A stretch of 64,000 nt of DNA, from NCBI RefSeq assembly GCF_001940165.2, contig NZ_CP135162.1, forward strand, positions 2,352,001 through 2,416,000. Reading direction: 5' to 3'. Within the stretch, counting starts at the first letter, position 1. The number at the start of each line of letters is the position of its first letter. Positions 63,421-64,000 of this stretch are shown here, piece after piece. Origin of the DNA: Roseburia sp. 831b. Its GTDB lineage: Bacteria; Bacillota; Clostridia; Lachnospirales; Lachnospiraceae. The notes below the pieces were generated by a model. That model saw only the letters and a list, made by a program, of their open reading frames with translations. It was not told where the DNA came from and ran no database searches. A program made the translations under genes and the position numbers.

Positions 63421-63668
63421 AATTCTTCTTCTCCTAATCTTCAGTATCTATTCTCACTTCTCTTATTATAGAACGTTTTTTGTAAAAAACAAAGAGAAAG
63501 GATAGCTTTTTTTTATTCTATCATGTAAAATAAATCTTGCGAAGATTTTTTCGTAAAGTTTCGTACATTTTCATATTTTTTTAGATTTTGTTTAGAATTT
63601 ATTCTTTTTTCTACGATAAAATCAAATTGTATTTTGTAGAGTAAAATTTCGAGAAGGGATGGGTTTTT

Positions 63669-64000
63669 ATGATTTCTTACGAATACACCAGCAAAGACTG
63701 GACAACCTTCCAAGAAGGTATCAAAAGAGAATGGGCAATGACAAACGGCATCGGCGGTTATGCCGGAAGTTCCCTGATTGGAGCGCACAACCGGACACAC
63801 CAGGGATGGCTGATTGCAAGCCTTCATCCGCCGATTGAGCGTTACCTTGTTTTTTCCAAAATAAATGAGGTGCTAACACGTGGCGATGAAACCTTTGATC
63901 TGACAACAGCGCAGCACAAACCGTTTGTTTATCAGGAAGGCCAGACTTATTTGAAACATGTTTCCTACGATGGCACCATCAGTTACTTTTACCAGATGGA
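63669..64000 (+). CDS. Amylo-alpha-1,6-glucosidase (glycogen debranching), N-terminal part
   Basis: 110 residues before the window ends. EWAMTNGIGGYAGSSLIGAH near residue 21-40 and the RTHQGWLIASL segment are typical of the N-terminal domain of bacterial glycogen debranching enzymes. These hydrolyse alpha-1,6 branches in glycogen. ATG at 63669 follows GAGAAGGG. The catalytic domain is outside the window. Confidence 0.88.
   Translation, partial: MISYEYTSKDWTTFQEGIKREWAMTNGIGGYAGSSLIGAHNRTHQGWLIASLHPPIERYLVFSKINEVLTRGDETFDLTTAQHKPFVYQEGQTYLKHVSYDGTISYFYQM

Overview
The window reads as a chromosomal segment of a low-GC, AT-rich-spacer Firmicute, most likely a member of the Lachnospiraceae (Clostridium cluster XIVa, Roseburia/Agathobacter-like). 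Pointers are the whiA/rapZ/murB/hprK/uvrC neighbourhood, type III glutamine synthetase, DUF6472, DUF4250 and DUF6106 small proteins, a WYL regulator, AGGAGG-type ribosome sites and near-consensus sigma-A promoters. Family and genus are inferred from gene content only.

Layout. 0-8.6 kb (minus strand): prfB with its programmed frameshift, a VanZ-like protein, an S41 protease, the ftsE-ftsX-EnvC-like cell-wall hydrolase module, a PucR/CdaR-type regulator, YitT and a WecG/TagA transferase. 8.6-9.2 kb: a DnaA-box cluster and a structured repeat (family A). 9.2-17 kb: NlpC/P60 hydrolase, RidA, CvfB-like S1 protein, acyl-ACP thioesterase, tRNA-Gln, YigZ, a class A penicillin-binding protein and a ParE/RelE-type toxin-antitoxin pair. 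17-21.4 kb: nitrogen assimilation (Amt-PII fusion and glnN). 21.4-24.3 kb: a beta-helix protein with two CbxX-type AAA+ domains.

24.3-30.6 kb is the accessory part: repeat family B, an orphan large hairpin, a lipoprotein, an IS91-type transposon, a truncated IS3 element, a small operon that pairs an AbiTii protein with a winged-helix protein carrying the same short Gln/Asn-rich motif, and a type I toxin-antitoxin cassette with convergent promoters. This is the best place to look for an undescribed system.

30.6-42.1 kb (minus strand) is core: fba, a diacylglycerol-kinase-like protein, a Crh-like HPr without the catalytic His, whiA, rapZ, murB, an M18 aminopeptidase, hprK, uvrC and ftsH. 42.2-42.5 kb is a 314-base foldback element (family C). 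42.6-53.4 kb: pyrG with a possible attenuator, a second family A repeat, small conserved proteins, a WYL regulator, a glycerol-3-phosphate oxidation operon ending in its antiterminator gene glpP, third family A and second family B copies, and a cation/proton antiporter. 53.8-64 kb: murI-sbcC-sbcD, a YvyF-like protein, a minimal sufC-sufB pair, a GGDEF membrane protein, a DUF6106 protein and the start of a glycogen-debranching enzyme.

Functional groups that fit together: FtsEX drives the coiled-coil M23 hydrolase; Amt-PII and GlnN import and assimilate ammonium; HprK has a Crh-like substrate in the same gene string; GlpP very likely acts on the terminator in front of the glp operon; SbcC and SbcD form one nuclease. 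Three dispersed non-coding repeat families and several small duplications at gene 3' ends are visible by eye and are described in the findings.
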